In this document: positions 9,545 to 18,499 of the stretch, one piece after another
Layout of the letters: every line of letters begins with the position of its first letter
How positions within the stretch are numbered: position 1 is the stretch's first letter
DNA from: a virus
Virus record (IMG/VR): IMGVR_UViG_3300038428_000171
Coordinates: 1-23,399 of that record
Strand: one strand, 5' to 3'
Length of the DNA stretch: 23,399 nt
Made by a program: the position numbers and the translations under genes
The notes under the pieces: generated by a model
Told to the model about the DNA's origin: nothing
Database searches by the model: none
Seen by the model: only the letters and a program-made list of their open reading frames with translations

Positions 9545-10870
9545 TTATTTTATCTCCAAATCTTTCTTAATTTTCTTCCATTCACTTTCCCAAATTGAAA
9601 TTATTCTATATCCAGCTGATTTTATTTTTTCTTCTTTTTCAAGTGTATTTTGATATAACTCTCCAAAAGAACAATCTGTATTTTGATTTATATCATTTGG
9701 ATCATACATATCTGGATTACCATGATAATAATCACCATTATATTCATATACTATATTTTTTTCTGGATCGTATCCATCAAAATAATATGTTTTTCCATCT
9801 ATTTTAACAGAATATTGTTTCAATATATTTATATTATTTTGATAATTTAACCATTCAATTTCACCATTTGATATTTTATGGCAGCATGTCGGACATCCAT
9901 ATCCTCTTAAATGATTAAATGGTATTTGAGGAAAATATCCATGTTTTTTACATTTTATTTCTATTGGTGTCCTATTATTCACATATTCAATCTTATCATA
10001 TTCATATAATCCATTATGAACTTTATTCGCAGCAATCTTAAAACTATCATTATCATATGGTTTACATCCAGAGCATTCTGGACAGCCATGACCATTTCTA
10101 TGATGCATTGGATTTTGCCAAAACTCACCATGACTTGAACATATAATACAAATATCTTCTTTACTATTTATATATATAGTATTACTATAATCAAACCTAT
10201 CTCCATGTGCTAACTTTGCTTCATCCAAATAATCTTCTAATGTTTTTACTCTGCTCTCAAAAAAACATTTTCTACATCCAGAACCTCGTAAATGATTTCT
10301 AACTATTTGATAAAACTCTCCATGTTTTGGGCAAATTATTAACATTTCACTTCTTACGCCATTAATTTCTGCATAAGGATATATATAATAATTATTATGA
10401 ATATCATTTGATCTCTTAACAACACTTTCATAATCTACTCTTTTGTACCCTGAACATTCTTGACACCCCTGACCAGCCAAATGATCCCTTGGTACTATAT
10501 CAAAATCTGCATGTTCTCTACAAATTAGAGTAACCTTTTTATGATTATTTTTATACTCAACTTTATCATAAATATATTCATCTCCATGAATTGCTTTTGA
10601 TTCTAATATAAAATTATCTCTTCCTTTTGATTGTGATTTTGATGAGTTTTCATGAACACATAGCTTACATTGACCTGATCTATTTATATGATTGAATGGT
10701 TTTTGCCAAAAATTATTATGTATTGGACATGTTATTTCCACTGGTTCCCACATATCAATATATTTAACTAAATCATATGTGTAAAATCCATTATGGACAA
10801 TTTTGCCTTTCAATACAAACTCGCCTAATCCATCTTCTTTTTGCAATCTATTACTATTTTTTCTACCCAT
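9545..10870 (-). CDS. Free-standing homing-endonuclease-like protein: five zinc-finger-like repeats plus Vsr-like nuclease domain
   Basis: This 441-residue protein has five repeats of about 63-69 residues. Each has the layout C-x2-H, a second His ten residues later, then C-x2-C: C48/H51/H61/C68/C71, C117/H120/H130/C136/C139, C180/H183/H193/C199/C202, C244/H247/H257/C263/C266 and C307/H310/H320/C326/C329, with the recurring phrase CP-x-HG-x-F. This resembles the DUF723-type repeats of phage mobile nucleases. The C-terminus (337-441) has D365, D368 and E376-Y-N-G-D380-YYHG, followed by a YRIISIWESEW ending, as in Vsr/PD-(D/E)xK-like homing endonucleases. It is intact and has its own AAGGAG eight nt before the ATG. 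Its base composition is lower in G+C than its neighbours, which fits acquisition. It is not expected to be structural; it probably spreads by cutting phage genomes lacking it. Confidence 0.88.
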   Translation of the reverse strand: MGRKNSNRLQKEDGLGEFVLKGKIVHNGFYTYDLVKYIDMWEPVEITCPIHNNFWQKPFNHINRSGQCKLCVHENSSKSQSKGRDNFILESKAIHGDEYIYDKVEYKNNHKKVTLICREHADFDIVPRDHLAGQGCQECSGYKRVDYESVVKRSNDIHNNYYIYPYAEINGVRSEMLIICPKHGEFYQIVRNHLRGSGCRKCFFESRVKTLEDYLDEAKLAHGDRFDYSNTIYINSKEDICIICSSHGEFWQNPMHHRNGHGCPECSGCKPYDNDSFKIAANKVHNGLYEYDKIEYVNNRTPIEIKCKKHGYFPQIPFNHLRGYGCPTCCHKISNGEIEWLNYQNNINILKQYSVKIDGKTYYFDGYDPEKNIVYEYNGDYYHGNPDMYDPNDINQNTDCSFGELYQNTLEKEEKIKSAGYRIISIWESEWKKIKKDLEIK

Positions 10871-10887
10871 TAAATCTTCTCCTTATT

Positions 10888-11223
10888 CTACTTCTCTCCC
10901 GGAACTCTCTCTTCATTTTCACCCTTTGCTCTAATCTCGCCACAAACTGCAATCTCTAATCCATCAACAACTTTTTCTGCCATTCGAATTATCTCTTCAT
11001 CAATCTTCTCAATATTAACATTGACACCATTCATCGATATAATATTTGCGGCAACAGCCCACAACTGTTCATATGCTTTATCGTTAATTGATGCAGATGA
11101 TAGATCTTCAACTCCAATATTGTCTGTCACCTTAAAAACAATATTTGCCAGCTTTTTTAGCCCTTGATAATCAGCTTCATTTGCTTGTGCTATCAATCTT
11201 TCAATTAATATCTCATTTTCCAT
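10888..11223 (-). CDS. Small acidic helical protein, unknown function
   Basis: The 111-residue product is rich in Glu, Ala, Asn and Ile, appears almost wholly helical, and lacks membrane segments or a signal peptide. Recognisable features are an N-terminal helix (ILIERLIAQANEADYQGLKKLANIVF), a middle helix around the phrase LWAVAANII, a helix with EEIIRMAEKVVDGLEIAV, and a charged tail. No family is recognised. It is unlike the Asn/Thr-rich beta structural proteins around it, so an intracellular role (chaperone, assembly factor or endonuclease-associated passenger) is as likely as a virion role. The start has GGAG five nt before ATG, but this SD is the 3' arm of a hairpin formed with the end of the spike gene. 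The homing-endonuclease-like gene starts 17 nt after its stop. Codon phase and RBS support a real gene. Confidence 0.78.
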   Translation of the reverse strand: MENEILIERLIAQANEADYQGLKKLANIVFKVTDNIGVEDLSSASINDKAYEQLWAVAANIISMNGVNVNIEKIDEEIIRMAEKVVDGLEIAVCGEIRAKGENEERVPGEK

Positions 11224-11224
11224 A

Positions 11225-11262
11225 AACTCTCCAATACCATATATATCACATTATTGAGAGTT
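11225..11262 (-). promoter_or_regulatory. Hairpin covering the SD of the 111-aa gene and the spike stop codon
   Basis: An inverted repeat pairs 11225-11231 with 11256-11262 and 11233-11236 with 11252-11255, with one bulged base and a 15-nt loop: about 11 base pairs. On the transcribed strand the 5' arm starts within the spike stop codon and the 3' arm contains the GGAGAG of the next gene. A ribosome finishing the spike would melt it, so it should couple translation of the small gene to the spike. It has no T-tract, so it is not a terminator. Pairing is seen; function is inferred. Confidence 0.5.
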
Positions 11263-13342
11263 ATATTGAACCGCCTGTTTCTTTTTGCACTAATCGTCCT
11301 TGAAGAACCAAATTCTCACACTCTATATCTATATCACCATCTGAGGTCAATAAAGTTCCCTGTGCACTATGTATGGCAACTTGCCCAGGAGTTAATATCT
11401 TAATTCCGTGATCATCAAATCTCAATAATGTACAATACCCTCCACTTGACATAACTCTAATGTCTAGAACTGCTCCTATCTGTCCATTAGAGACTGGATT
11501 TTTTGTATTAGTTGGTTGGAATCTGCTATCTGTTGATACTCCAATGCTTCCAAACTGTAAATAAGTATTACCGTCAAACTTTAACAATGCAGAATTGTTT
11601 CTCAAATCTCTTCCGATATTTCCTACAATTCCACCAGCTGTATCAAATATTATGCTTTGCCTATCGCTTGTATTTGCTCCAATATTAAAGTCGAGAGACC
11701 CATCTATACTTATCAGACCAGACCTTCCACCGGCATTAGCGGCGCTCGCACCTGATGTATTTGTCGTTCCGGTTCCACTTAATGATAATCCACTATTTAT
11801 TGTTGGAGAAACTATGGTATTCAATAATGGTATTGATTGAACTGCTGATTTGCTAAAAACAACATTTTGAGGATCCGCAACAAACTGAATAAAATCACTT
11901 CTTTGTGCTGCATAGCAAGTTGAAGATATATCGTGATAAGCCGTACCCCATTTGATATTATTACCAGTTATACGATCGACAGGTGTTCCATATCCATCAT
12001 TATCCATAACAGAGACACTTCCATCGCCAACCGAACCGATAGCTCCTGTCTGAACATTTAATGATGGTGCAGCAAAACTATCTTGATAAATATCAATATT
12101 ATCATCACGAAATACCAATTGATTAGGATCAACATTTCCATTTTGGTCTTGACCAAAAGATGAATAATTTTCATATCGAGTCAATAATGGGACGATACCA
12201 TTTTCACTTGAACACGGAATATTAAGCTTGAAAACTCCTTCTTTTGTTATGTCGAGAAATAATCTGCTTCTGTTCCTCGCATAATCAGCATTAGAGTTAA
12301 TATCAGGAAGGATGACTTGACCATTGCTTCCAGATAAATCTTTTCTTGCATTGAGCTCAAAATGATATGCGAGACTGTTCCTCTCCAATGCTTTTATCAT
12401 ATTGAATGAGATTACTTTATCAGTGCTTATTGTAGCGTTTAATGTATTCTGTCCTTGACCTATTGGTAATGGATATCTATTAATATCCAATATGTTTCCA
12501 AATATATCAATGACTGTTCCCTTGACATTCTCCATCAAATAATTAGGAGAAAGAAGAGTAAGACTCAATGTATCTGCACGAGATTGGCGTCTATTCGGAT
12601 AGACAGAAACTGACTTTTTAATTGGATTAGATCCATATATAGAGCTTTCAGTTAAATCATCAGAAACATTGGCATTATATTGAAACTCATAAATCATCTC
12701 TCTTTCTTCAACAAAAGGAGGATTTTTATTTGAGTTATTTGTCGATGAGTTTGGAGATATTGTCGGGTCTAATCCTATTGTATAAAACTTTTCATCATAA
12801 CTATCATTTTCTAACTTTAATGATTGGTCGTAGTTTGTATTCAACAGCAAATCTCTTTTTACTAATCCATTAACTTTTCTACTTGCTTGTGTAAACTCAT
12901 TGCTATTGAAAAAATTGGTTGTTATAAGGTTAGAAGTAGTATCGATATGTATTCTATTATTATCAGACCCAATATAAATATCATCATTAGAATTAAGGGT
13001 TATTTTTGTCTCATCGTTTGACTGAATAATAAGTTCGCCCGATGTTAATGTAGGCACATTAGAAATATTTTCAGCAAGAAAAGAGACAAAATGGTATTGC
13101 CCGCCAGAGCCCTGAGCGATTATAACCGGCGTTCCAGGGACTGGCAATGTCCCCATAAACATTCCGTTGTTGTAGAACATTGCATGAGGAGCTGGAACAT
13201 TTATTGGAAGAGACTGCGGTCCTCTTATTGATGATGCTCCGCTAAATCTTACCTTCATCATTCCAGTGTTCTCATCATAAGAGACAATAGAGCCGCGTTT
13301 TAGAAGACCAACTTCTTCATCAAAAATATGATTATTAGCCAT
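11261..13342 (-). CDS. Central baseplate spike: N-terminal OB-fold plus beta-helix-like C-terminus
   Basis: The 693-residue protein begins with a gp5/gpV-like OB-fold at about 12-95: GSIVSYDENTGMMKVRF, then PLPVPG-type loops around residues 64-71 and GGQYHFVSFL. Repeated short beta strands follow (102-140, SGELIIQSNDETKITLNSND), typical of a spike entering a beta-helix. A large middle domain (about 160-500) is unassigned. Residues 545-600 (GSLDFNIGANTSDRQSIIFD and after) and 625-690 (TPGQVAIHSAQGTLLTSDGD) resemble the trimeric beta-helical shaft with one residue set per rung. No lysozyme domain is visible, unlike T4 gp5. It would sit as a trimer under the hub and pierce the outer membrane. 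The SD GGAGG, six nt before ATG, is encoded by the last hub codons, and the stop/start overlap is TAATG. Confidence 0.9.
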   Translation of the reverse strand: MANNHIFDEEVGLLKRGSIVSYDENTGMMKVRFSGASSIRGPQSLPINVPAPHAMFYNNGMFMGTLPVPGTPVIIAQGSGGQYHFVSFLAENISNVPTLTSGELIIQSNDETKITLNSNDDIYIGSDNNRIHIDTTSNLITTNFFNSNEFTQASRKVNGLVKRDLLLNTNYDQSLKLENDSYDEKFYTIGLDPTISPNSSTNNSNKNPPFVEEREMIYEFQYNANVSDDLTESSIYGSNPIKKSVSVYPNRRQSRADTLSLTLLSPNYLMENVKGTVIDIFGNILDINRYPLPIGQGQNTLNATISTDKVISFNMIKALERNSLAYHFELNARKDLSGSNGQVILPDINSNADYARNRSRLFLDITKEGVFKLNIPCSSENGIVPLLTRYENYSSFGQDQNGNVDPNQLVFRDDNIDIYQDSFAAPSLNVQTGAIGSVGDGSVSVMDNDGYGTPVDRITGNNIKWGTAYHDISSTCYAAQRSDFIQFVADPQNVVFSKSAVQSIPLLNTIVSPTINSGLSLSGTGTTNTSGASAANAGGRSGLISIDGSLDFNIGANTSDRQSIIFDTAGGIVGNIGRDLRNNSALLKFDGNTYLQFGSIGVSTDSRFQPTNTKNPVSNGQIGAVLDIRVMSSGGYCTLLRFDDHGIKILTPGQVAIHSAQGTLLTSDGDIDIECENLVLQGRLVQKETGGSI

Positions 13343-16300
13343 TAACTTCCTCCATAAACATTCGATATTTCTTGCGCGGCATTTGATGGATCAGAAGGAA
13401 TTGAATTAGCATTTATAGCAGTTGTCCCTAATGACTGCGATGTGCTCGTCGTATTCGCTGCCGATGTATTTTCGGTGAGAACTAACCAACAATCGACAAC
13501 ATATCCATATAATGCTTGACTTATCTGATCTGTGCTCACCGTAGGAGCAAATGTATTTAATGAAGAAGAGGCTATACCAGCGGCAGTTCCTGCTCCATAA
13601 CTATTCCCATTAGCTTGATTACGAGCAGCATCCCATGCTCTTTGTGATGGAGAGCGCCGATCTGCTTTTGATGGTTCTGTCGCCGGAGAGAGATTAATGG
13701 AAACCGGGATTATATTAGCTGGATTAAATGGTTGATTCTGTATAGATGAAAAACTTGGAATTGTCAATCCTCCAGAACTTCCCGTCAATATTCCTTGAAT
13801 TGAGGAGACAAAACTTTGCAGATTAGGATTAACAGCATTATTATTGTCGAAGTAGTATCTCAGCTCTATATTAGCAGTTATATTATTTCCAGCTGTATTA
13901 TTAGCATTTATTTTATATGCAGCATAGAAAATTATGTTGTTTAAAACTTTACTATTCCATGTGCCTATTGGAGAAAAACTTTGATTAGTTCCATCGGCAG
14001 GAAGAGCAGTTTCATTGTTTCCATTCGGATCGAGAATAAGGACGCCGAGATCAGCCTCATTATTTGTATTAGTCTGCCGATTGACAATAAAAGATCCATT
14101 ATCTCTGTTATTGTAGATCATCTTACCGGCAGCATCGAGAATTGTAGGAATAAAATCTCCTGCTGTATGTCCATATGTTAATTCTAATTTTGTTGTGAAG
14201 CTTCTACCATATGTAAACTCGTGAGAGACGGAATGAACATAGAAGAGCATTTGTCTATCTTCGAGGAAAACAACATCACCGGGCTGTAAATATTCATTAC
14301 CAGATATAGTTACCGAACCCTTAATCATATTCTTGCGATTACGAGAGAGAACAATGCTTGCATATGGTCCGCATTGTGTTACAGGATCACTTAAAAATGG
14401 AGCTGTTATAGGTGCTGATTGCTTAAATCCATAATTTCTCCACGCGTCGTAGTCAACAGCAGTCGCAGTAACCAAAGCATTACCACCCCTTGGAAAAGAA
14501 TTAAATTGGTCAGGAAGACCTTCATTACCTATCACCGGAGAGAAGAAACCTTTAACATCTACCATTGTATAATCCGGTTCACCAGCATGAATACTAATAT
14601 TCCGTATTTGCGGTCGTCTTATTATGTATCTGGTCCCTGATCCTGGACCATAATCATCATATGTCTCATCCTCGATAAGAGATTGGAATACTTCTGGAAC
14701 ATTAGAGTTTCCATATGATGGAGGAGGTAAAAATTGATTGCCTAATGGATTGTCGAGAGACTTATATTCCAATGCATTCTTCAATGTTGAATATAGTGTC
14801 TTAATAAGCATCTGTCTCTGATTAATTTTCTCTTGCAAATCATTAGTTACTTTAACAACATCAACTTGTTGGCTCGATGGTATTGAAACATCATATTGAC
14901 CAAATGGATTTGGCGCAATAAAATCAGCTTGGTTTATTTTGACACCAGACTTAACAAATATCTCGTTGATGAGTAACTGAACATATGTTTCCGTTGCTAA
15001 TGAAGATGCATCGACAGAAAACCCTTGTGCATTTGTCTTCTGATTAATTACCTGCTGAACTATTGCAGTATATTTTGCTGTATCTGTAAATGGATTAGCT
15101 GTTCCTTGTGCCTGTTGTTCGAGAACTGTCTCTTGCGTAGCCACGCCCTGTCTCTGTGCAAAAGCATTCATACCAGAATTAGCAGCGAGAGAAGCTGCTG
15201 CAGATCCTGATAAACCAGAAGTTAATGATTGAGGAGATAGAGTCCCAGGATCCGTTGCCGTGCTCTGTATCAATGTTGTAAAATCGACAACTGTTCTGCT
15301 CGTCGGATCTGATATGAAAGCAAAAGGTGTCGTCGCCGCTGTGCTGTTTTGTATAAATTGTGTTAACGAAGTATCATCTGAATATCCGATAATGGCTCCA
15401 TCCAATCTTATCATATCTTCGAGAACCTCTAACTGTTCTGTTAACGTTCTTATCTGATTACCGAAAAGATCAGTTAAAAATTGAGGAAAGACCTGTATTC
15501 CATATGCTTGTTTCATATAGAGCATACGATAAAAAACAGAACTCGGCATCTTATTATATTGTGGAGGACGGACACGAATATGCCCTTGTGTATCAGCAAA
15601 AACTTCTAAATCTAATAATTCAGCCACTGATCTTATTTGATCTCTTACAGAGAGATATTCATTAGTATATATGGAGACATCAGATAATGATTGTTCGAAT
15701 GCCAATATGTCATAATCTTTATCATAAGAGTCATCGACAATGAAAAGATTTTTATCTTCATTGGAACGGACATTATATGACATTCTTCTTGTCAAAAAAC
15801 CTGTTTCTTTTCTTAATAGATCTTGTGCCGTCGGCTGCACCGGATTAGTTCCGTTCTGAATATCTATTAATGATGGTCCAGATGAATATGACCCAAATTG
15901 GGATGGAGAGTTTTGTGTAAAGCTATTATCTTGTGCTTGTAGTTTTGCAATATCTGCTTGTATTGATGTAGCCAAAGCAGTCATTTGTGCGGAGATATTA
16001 GTTGTGCTCGGTAAATTACCATTAGAGACTGCTGTTCCAATTGCACTTGGAAAACCTTGTGTATTATCGACAGAAAAAATACTATTAAGGCTCTGCAATG
16101 CTTTGTATTGATTAATCTTGGCGATTAATGCATCATTTTTAGATCCTATTCTCGTCTCCGATGTCGCCGACTTTGCAAAATCTTGTCCAGAAACAATAAG
16201 TTCCTTAAAAGGAATAAAATTGCCCCACATAATGTTATTTTTGGTTAACGAAGATGTTAGAGAAGACATAAAAGAGTGAGCTGCATCAGACTTACTCTGC

Positions 16301-18468
16301 GGATCATTATTATACCCTCCATTGCTTGCTGTTGCCTTCCAAAATGTGGCATAATTATATGGTTGTCCTGTAATCAATAATGAGATGACATTCATAACAT
16401 CTTGACCAGCAAATGGATTCTTAAATATGTTTGTTCCACCTGTTAAATTGGCATCATTTAATTGATCTGAATCACCAAATTGTGTGAACACCCCAATACC
16501 TTCTTTCCATTTATAGACTAATCCATCAGGAGCAAAAATCTCATTAGATACCTGCCCTGTATTCCCATTGACCACCTGTCCACGAAGGAATGAATCAGAT
16601 GTCACATTTTGACCAGCATTAGGACCGGCTTTTGCTTTAAGAAGCCCTGTTTTATCCTGTGATGTTCCAAGAATAGCTTGATTCTCATCGAGAAGGACTG
16701 GCGTCTGTGCTTTTGATGTGCTTGTTATCGTATCAAAGCTTGTCTTAAATGGAGTCAACGGATCAAACATTAATCCATTAGAAACATCAACGCCTGGCTT
16801 AAAATTAATCTTTCCTTGATCAAAGTAATAAGTGTTATCTTTGCCAGTGACACTAATCGTAAATGCTCCAAATGCTCCATTAGACCAGTTATCATTAGCT
16901 TCGGTTACAATACCAGAGAATACATGCGTCCCTTCATTTTCTGTTACAAATTGGCTTCTTAACATATTCCAGAGATAATTGGGAAAATCAGAGCCGACAA
17001 ATGCTGATTTTTCTATTTGCAACATTATTGATTGTTCTGGGTTTAGAAGGCTTCCTAATGATGTTGTCAAATTAGTAACCATTGTATTCAAGTTTTGAAG
17101 AATACCAGCACCAGAAAACATACTTTGCAGTCCGGAGAGAAGCTTACTATCATAAGAGCTTTTACTATTGATGTAAAAATGAATAATATCCATTGGTTGA
17201 ATTATTAATTGCCCAAGAAAATTAAATCTCATCTTTCTTCGCGCATAATTAGTTTGTTGATTTGCTATCTGAAATGAGTTTCTCGAATTAGCATCCAACT
17301 CTATCTTTGAGTAAATCGAGGAGACAACATTCTGAAAAATTGATAATTCATTGGAAGATAATCCGTTAGTCCCCAATCCATTTCCGTAGAGATAATAATC
17401 AGCGACGGAGACAGATGACCCTATACCAAGAAGACCAGAGTTGTATGTGAAAACTAATTCTTTGCCAAGGTTATCGAGAATTGCGGTTACCCTCTGTCCG
17501 AGAAGTGTATCAGGATCAATAACAAAAGATATAGTGCTCGCTCCGCGTGAATAACGAAGAGAGTTTAGTTGAGCTTCACCAGAAGCGATAACCTGATCAA
17601 TAGATTGCTGACCAAGATTAAATGTCTGATCGCTGTAAAACATATTAGTCGCATCAGATATTGCCTTCTCTATATCCCATTCTGTTATTAACATTGATTC
17701 ATATGGATCTGAAATATTTAAGCTAAATCCTCCGTGATTAGCTATTCCGTTGACAGCAACATTTGTATTAAAAGATGTAAAGTTCGTAATCTCGATTACA
17801 CCAGTTCCCGCTCCAAGTTGTGATTGAAACATATCGGAAGAGTCAGTAATCCAGGTTGTGCTAAAATTGGTTGTATTATATCCATAAATCTTACGAAGCT
17901 GATCCATAACCGAAGCAAGTTGGCTCGCATCTTGTGATCCACCAAAAGAATTGGAAGTAAACGCACCAAATAAGCCTCCTGTTCCAGCTGCTGTCAATGT
18001 ATCAGAAAGAGACATAACAATAGGGACTAACTGATCAGAAATCGTGCCAACGGCAGATGTGACCTGCTGTATCTTCGATAATTTTTCGAGAGCAGATATA
18101 ACATTGCACTTATTCTGAAAAAGAAACTTAATCGCGCGATAATAAAGCTTTTCATCCTGATCCATATAATCAGGACGAAAGTTCTCTGCTATTGATGAGA
18201 ACATTCTCTTTTTGATAAGAATGGTCGCAGAAGGCTGCTGAAACAATATTTCTCGTTGTTTTGGCTCAGCATTATATGGGTCTGTCCTTAAATAGCCTTC
18301 TTCTACGTAAGAACGTTGGGCACTTTGGTCTATTTGAGAGGCAAAGGCTCCAAGTGATCCATATTGTGTCTGTTGTCCAGCTATAACCGAATCTAATGAA
18401 TGAGTATTATTTTCGCCTACATTGAAGGTTGAAGATATACTACTTGCTAAATCGGATAAGAATGCCAT
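13342..18468 (-). CDS. Giant baseplate hub protein (gp27 / XkdQ / gpD-like domains)
   Basis: At 1708 residues this is several times longer than typical hub proteins (roughly 300-400). Hub-like segments are dispersed. Residues 418-437 carry LGQLIIQPMDIIHFYI, with the paired FSGIVTEAND at 517-526 and the strand FTISVTGKD at 536-544. Residues 890-1000 include the structured block ending VFADTQGHIRVRPPQYNKM. Residues 1385-1445 contain LQPGDVVFLEDRQMLFYVHS and SFTTKLELTYG, the characteristic late strands of gpD/gp27-type hubs. Between them are helical or Gln/Thr/Ser-rich inserts (about 560-880 and 1030-1250) and an extra C-terminal part (1450-1708). Members form the trimeric ring that joins tube to spike; the spike gene follows directly with overlap. 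The SD GAGG is only one nt from ATG, an unusually short spacing. No frameshift is seen across the ORF. Confidence 0.87.
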   Translation of the reverse strand: MAFLSDLASSISSTFNVGENNTHSLDSVIAGQQTQYGSLGAFASQIDQSAQRSYVEEGYLRTDPYNAEPKQREILFQQPSATILIKKRMFSSIAENFRPDYMDQDEKLYYRAIKFLFQNKCNVISALEKLSKIQQVTSAVGTISDQLVPIVMSLSDTLTAAGTGGLFGAFTSNSFGGSQDASQLASVMDQLRKIYGYNTTNFSTTWITDSSDMFQSQLGAGTGVIEITNFTSFNTNVAVNGIANHGGFSLNISDPYESMLITEWDIEKAISDATNMFYSDQTFNLGQQSIDQVIASGEAQLNSLRYSRGASTISFVIDPDTLLGQRVTAILDNLGKELVFTYNSGLLGIGSSVSVADYYLYGNGLGTNGLSSNELSIFQNVVSSIYSKIELDANSRNSFQIANQQTNYARRKMRFNFLGQLIIQPMDIIHFYINSKSSYDSKLLSGLQSMFSGAGILQNLNTMVTNLTTSLGSLLNPEQSIMLQIEKSAFVGSDFPNYLWNMLRSQFVTENEGTHVFSGIVTEANDNWSNGAFGAFTISVTGKDNTYYFDQGKINFKPGVDVSNGLMFDPLTPFKTSFDTITSTSKAQTPVLLDENQAILGTSQDKTGLLKAKAGPNAGQNVTSDSFLRGQVVNGNTGQVSNEIFAPDGLVYKWKEGIGVFTQFGDSDQLNDANLTGGTNIFKNPFAGQDVMNVISLLITGQPYNYATFWKATASNGGYNNDPQSKSDAAHSFMSSLTSSLTKNNIMWGNFIPFKELIVSGQDFAKSATSETRIGSKNDALIAKINQYKALQSLNSIFSVDNTQGFPSAIGTAVSNGNLPSTTNISAQMTALATSIQADIAKLQAQDNSFTQNSPSQFGSYSSGPSLIDIQNGTNPVQPTAQDLLRKETGFLTRRMSYNVRSNEDKNLFIVDDSYDKDYDILAFEQSLSDVSIYTNEYLSVRDQIRSVAELLDLEVFADTQGHIRVRPPQYNKMPSSVFYRMLYMKQAYGIQVFPQFLTDLFGNQIRTLTEQLEVLEDMIRLDGAIIGYSDDTSLTQFIQNSTAATTPFAFISDPTSRTVVDFTTLIQSTATDPGTLSPQSLTSGLSGSAAASLAANSGMNAFAQRQGVATQETVLEQQAQGTANPFTDTAKYTAIVQQVINQKTNAQGFSVDASSLATETYVQLLINEIFVKSGVKINQADFIAPNPFGQYDVSIPSSQQVDVVKVTNDLQEKINQRQMLIKTLYSTLKNALEYKSLDNPLGNQFLPPPSYGNSNVPEVFQSLIEDETYDDYGPGSGTRYIIRRPQIRNISIHAGEPDYTMVDVKGFFSPVIGNEGLPDQFNSFPRGGNALVTATAVDYDAWRNYGFKQSAPITAPFLSDPVTQCGPYASIVLSRNRKNMIKGSVTISGNEYLQPGDVVFLEDRQMLFYVHSVSHEFTYGRSFTTKLELTYGHTAGDFIPTILDAAGKMIYNNRDNGSFIVNRQTNTNNEADLGVLILDPNGNNETALPADGTNQSFSPIGTWNSKVLNNIIFYAAYKINANNTAGNNITANIELRYYFDNNNAVNPNLQSFVSSIQGILTGSSGGLTIPSFSSIQNQPFNPANIIPVSINLSPATEPSKADRRSPSQRAWDAARNQANGNSYGAGTAAGIASSSLNTFAPTVSTDQISQALYGYVVDCWLVLTENTSAANTTSTSQSLGTTAINANSIPSDPSNAAQEISNVYGGS

Positions 18469-18499
18469 ACCTCATATATATCAGGATATTAGCCAATTA

